A stretch of 6,204 nucleotides of DNA from Synergistales bacterium Syner_01. GTDB lineage: Bacteria; Synergistota; Synergistia; Synergistales; Aminobacteriaceae. The stretch is taken from positions 1 through 6,204 of the forward strand of contig LVBO01000246.1 of assembly GCA_001604435.1 (NCBI GenBank), given 5' to 3'. A program made the position numbers and the translations under genes. This document shows, piece by piece, positions 4,932 to 6,204 of the stretch. Every line of letters begins with the position of its first letter. The stretch's first letter is position 1. The notes beneath the pieces were generated by a model. The model made no database searches, was not told the origin of the DNA, and saw only the letters and a list, made by a program, of their open reading frames with translations.

Positions 4932-6204
4932 TGTTTCTCCCGGCGAAAACGCTCCGCCGCAACCACGGTTTGCCCCGCGGAGACGCATTCATCGTTCGGA
5001 GGCAAGAGTTTATGGAGAAGAGGTTCCACCCCTTCCCGCTGTAAGAAAAGAGATGTCATCGCTACGAGGCGTCGATTCTGCCATACCCCCCCTGAAAGCG
5101 CGGCAAAACGAATCCCCCTCTCTTTGCGGAGCGTGCCGCATATTTCCGCCACAGCGCGTGCAAGGCCCCCATGGATTCCCCCCGCGATATCCGGAGCGGG
5201 CGTTGTCGGTATCGAATCAAGAATCCAACGGATAACGGGTCTCCAATCGATAATAAAACCGTTGCCTCTTCGTAAAACGAGAAAAGGAGCAAGCAGAGAT
5301 CCTCTGGCCATTGCCTCCAGAGACATCGCCGCCTGTCCGTCGAAGCTGACAACATCTCCGCATCCGAGCAACGCCGCGGCAGCATCGAAGAAACGTCCGC
5401 ACGATGTCGTTTTCGGAGAGAAGGGGAGAATGTCGAGAACCATTCGCGCTTTCCCGGCATGAGCGCTCCACAACCTTTCTCCCATGGCTGCGGCCTCCTC
5501 CTTCCCGAACACGTCGTGCAAAAGTCCAAGGGCATAGCGCCAAGGTTCCGCTACAGCCGCGTCTCCGCCGGGAAGCCGGGAGGGGTGAAAATACCCTATC
5601 CGTTCATAACGCGATCTGTCTCCGATAAAAATCTCTCCGCCCCAGATTGTGCCGTCTTCACCGTAACCCGTGCCGTCGAAGAGTATTCCGGCGGAAGTTT
5701 CTTCGACGCCGTTTTCAAAAAGGCACGCTGCGAAGTGCGCATGATGATGCTGCACCGGCACAGTTTCGGCGGAGTAGTCTTCGGCGACCTTCTTCGCGAT
5801 CTGTGTGGAGAGATACTGAGGGTGCATATCGTGCGCGACCCTCCCCGGTTTCAGTTCGTAGAGCTTCAGAAAGTGCTCCAGCGCCCTATTATAGTATTTT
5901 ACAGTATCGCGCTGTTTCATGTCCCCGAGATACTGTCCGGGGAACAGCACGTCATCCCTGGAGAAACAAAAGCTCCCTTTCATCTCGGCTCCCGCCCCGA
6001 AGAGCACATCCCCCTCGCCACGTGGGAAATTCATCGGGAGAGGCGTGTACCCTCTTCCGCGTCGCAGGAGAAAAAATGAACGTCCCAACGGCATCGCAAC
6101 GGAATCGTCGACGGGCATCTCGATATCGCGATTCGAAAAAAGGAAAAAGTCCGCGATCGAGGAGAGCGACGCAAGAGCCGCAGCATTGTCGGAGACGATC
6201 GGCG
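4928..6204 (-). CDS. hypF: [NiFe]-hydrogenase maturation carbamoyltransferase HypF (C-terminal part)
   Basis: HypF uses carbamoyl phosphate and ATP to make a carbamoyl adenylate, then carbamoylates the C-terminal Cys of HypE, the route to the CN ligands of [NiFe] hydrogenases. The frame is open to the right edge, so the 5' end lies outside; 424 of the usual 750 or so residues are visible. Fragment residues 1-55 (PIVSDNAAALA, IADFFLFSNRDIE, then VDDSVA) match the end of the YrdC-like domain. The Kae1-like domain follows, with KGSFCFSRDDVLFPGQYLGD (75-94), the metal-site VQHHHAH (150-156), FDGTGYGEDGTIWGGE (175-190), the FDAAAALLG block (272-280), SGGVWQNRRL (370-379) and LPPNDECVSAGQ (400-411). 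The last of these is usually PPNDGG/C-I-S-x-GQ. The missing N-terminal half should hold the acylphosphatase and zinc-finger domains. An internal ATG at 6118 is not the start. The gene converges on glpX. Confidence 0.96.
   Translation of the reverse strand, partial: PIVSDNAAALASLSSIADFFLFSNRDIEMPVDDSVAMPLGRSFFLLRRGRGYTPLPMNFPRGEGDVLFGAGAEMKGSFCFSRDDVLFPGQYLGDMKQRDTVKYYNRALEHFLKLYELKPGRVAHDMHPQYLSTQIAKKVAEDYSAETVPVQHHHAHFAACLFENGVEETSAGILFDGTGYGEDGTIWGGEIFIGDRSRYERIGYFHPSRLPGGDAAVAEPWRYALGLLHDVFGKEEAAAMGERLWSAHAGKARMVLDILPFSPKTTSCGRFFDAAAALLGCGDVVSFDGQAAMSLEAMARGSLLAPFLVLRRGNGFIIDWRPVIRWILDSIPTTPAPDIAGGIHGGLARAVAEICGTLRKERGIRFAALSGGVWQNRRLVAMTSLFLQREGVEPLLHKLLPPNDECVSAGQTVVAAERFRREKQ

Noticed and set aside
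5459..6079. Plus-strand open frame of 206 codons opposite hypF
   Set aside because: It is antisense to the Kae1-like domain of HypF, with no ribosome binding site or recognisable domain.
6116..6118. ATG at 6118 (minus strand) as the start of hypF
   Set aside because: The frame stays open to the window edge, and the 28 codons upstream (including IADFFLF and NRDIE) match the conserved end of the HypF YrdC-like domain, so the gene is cut by the window.

Overview
The window is about 6.2 kb of ordinary, gene-dense bacterial chromosome of moderate GC content. It has strong GGAGG-type ribosome binding sites, very short or negative gene spacing, and no mobile element, phage gene, CRISPR array or structural RNA that I can recognise. 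The gene content is an anaerobe-like housekeeping set: SRP receptor, purine synthesis, class II fructose bisphosphatase and a [NiFe]-hydrogenase maturation factor. It is compatible with a member of the Synergistota or a related anaerobic lineage. That placement is an inference from gene content and protein flavour, not a demonstrated one.

Layout. Positions 1-78 may hold the last codons of an unidentified upstream gene. A tightly packed plus-strand block follows: ftsY (114-1055), an unrecognised gene with a possible PAS-like core (1039-1869), a DUF4416 family gene (1838-2401) and purB (2394-3698). The three junctions overlap by 17, 32 and 8 bases, so the block is almost certainly one transcript with coupled translation. 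A 147-base gap (3699-3845) holds a weak hairpin-plus-T-run terminator candidate and a weak promoter candidate for glpX (3846-4859), which looks like a separate unit. From the right edge, hypF runs on the minus strand (4928 to beyond 6204) and converges on glpX. The two are separated by a large hairpin (4885-4931) that can serve as a terminator in both directions and contains the stop codon of hypF.

How the genes fit together. FtsY docks SRP-ribosome complexes at the membrane, PurB catalyses two steps of purine/AMP synthesis, GlpX performs the gluconeogenic phosphatase step, and HypF makes the cyanide ligand precursor for [NiFe] hydrogenases. These are not one pathway. The real unknowns are the two genes between ftsY and purB. 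I found no convincing evidence of a new multi-gene system. The most useful leads are the uncharacterised 276-residue protein, the DUF4416 protein locked into the same transcript, and the terminator architecture at the glpX/hypF convergence.
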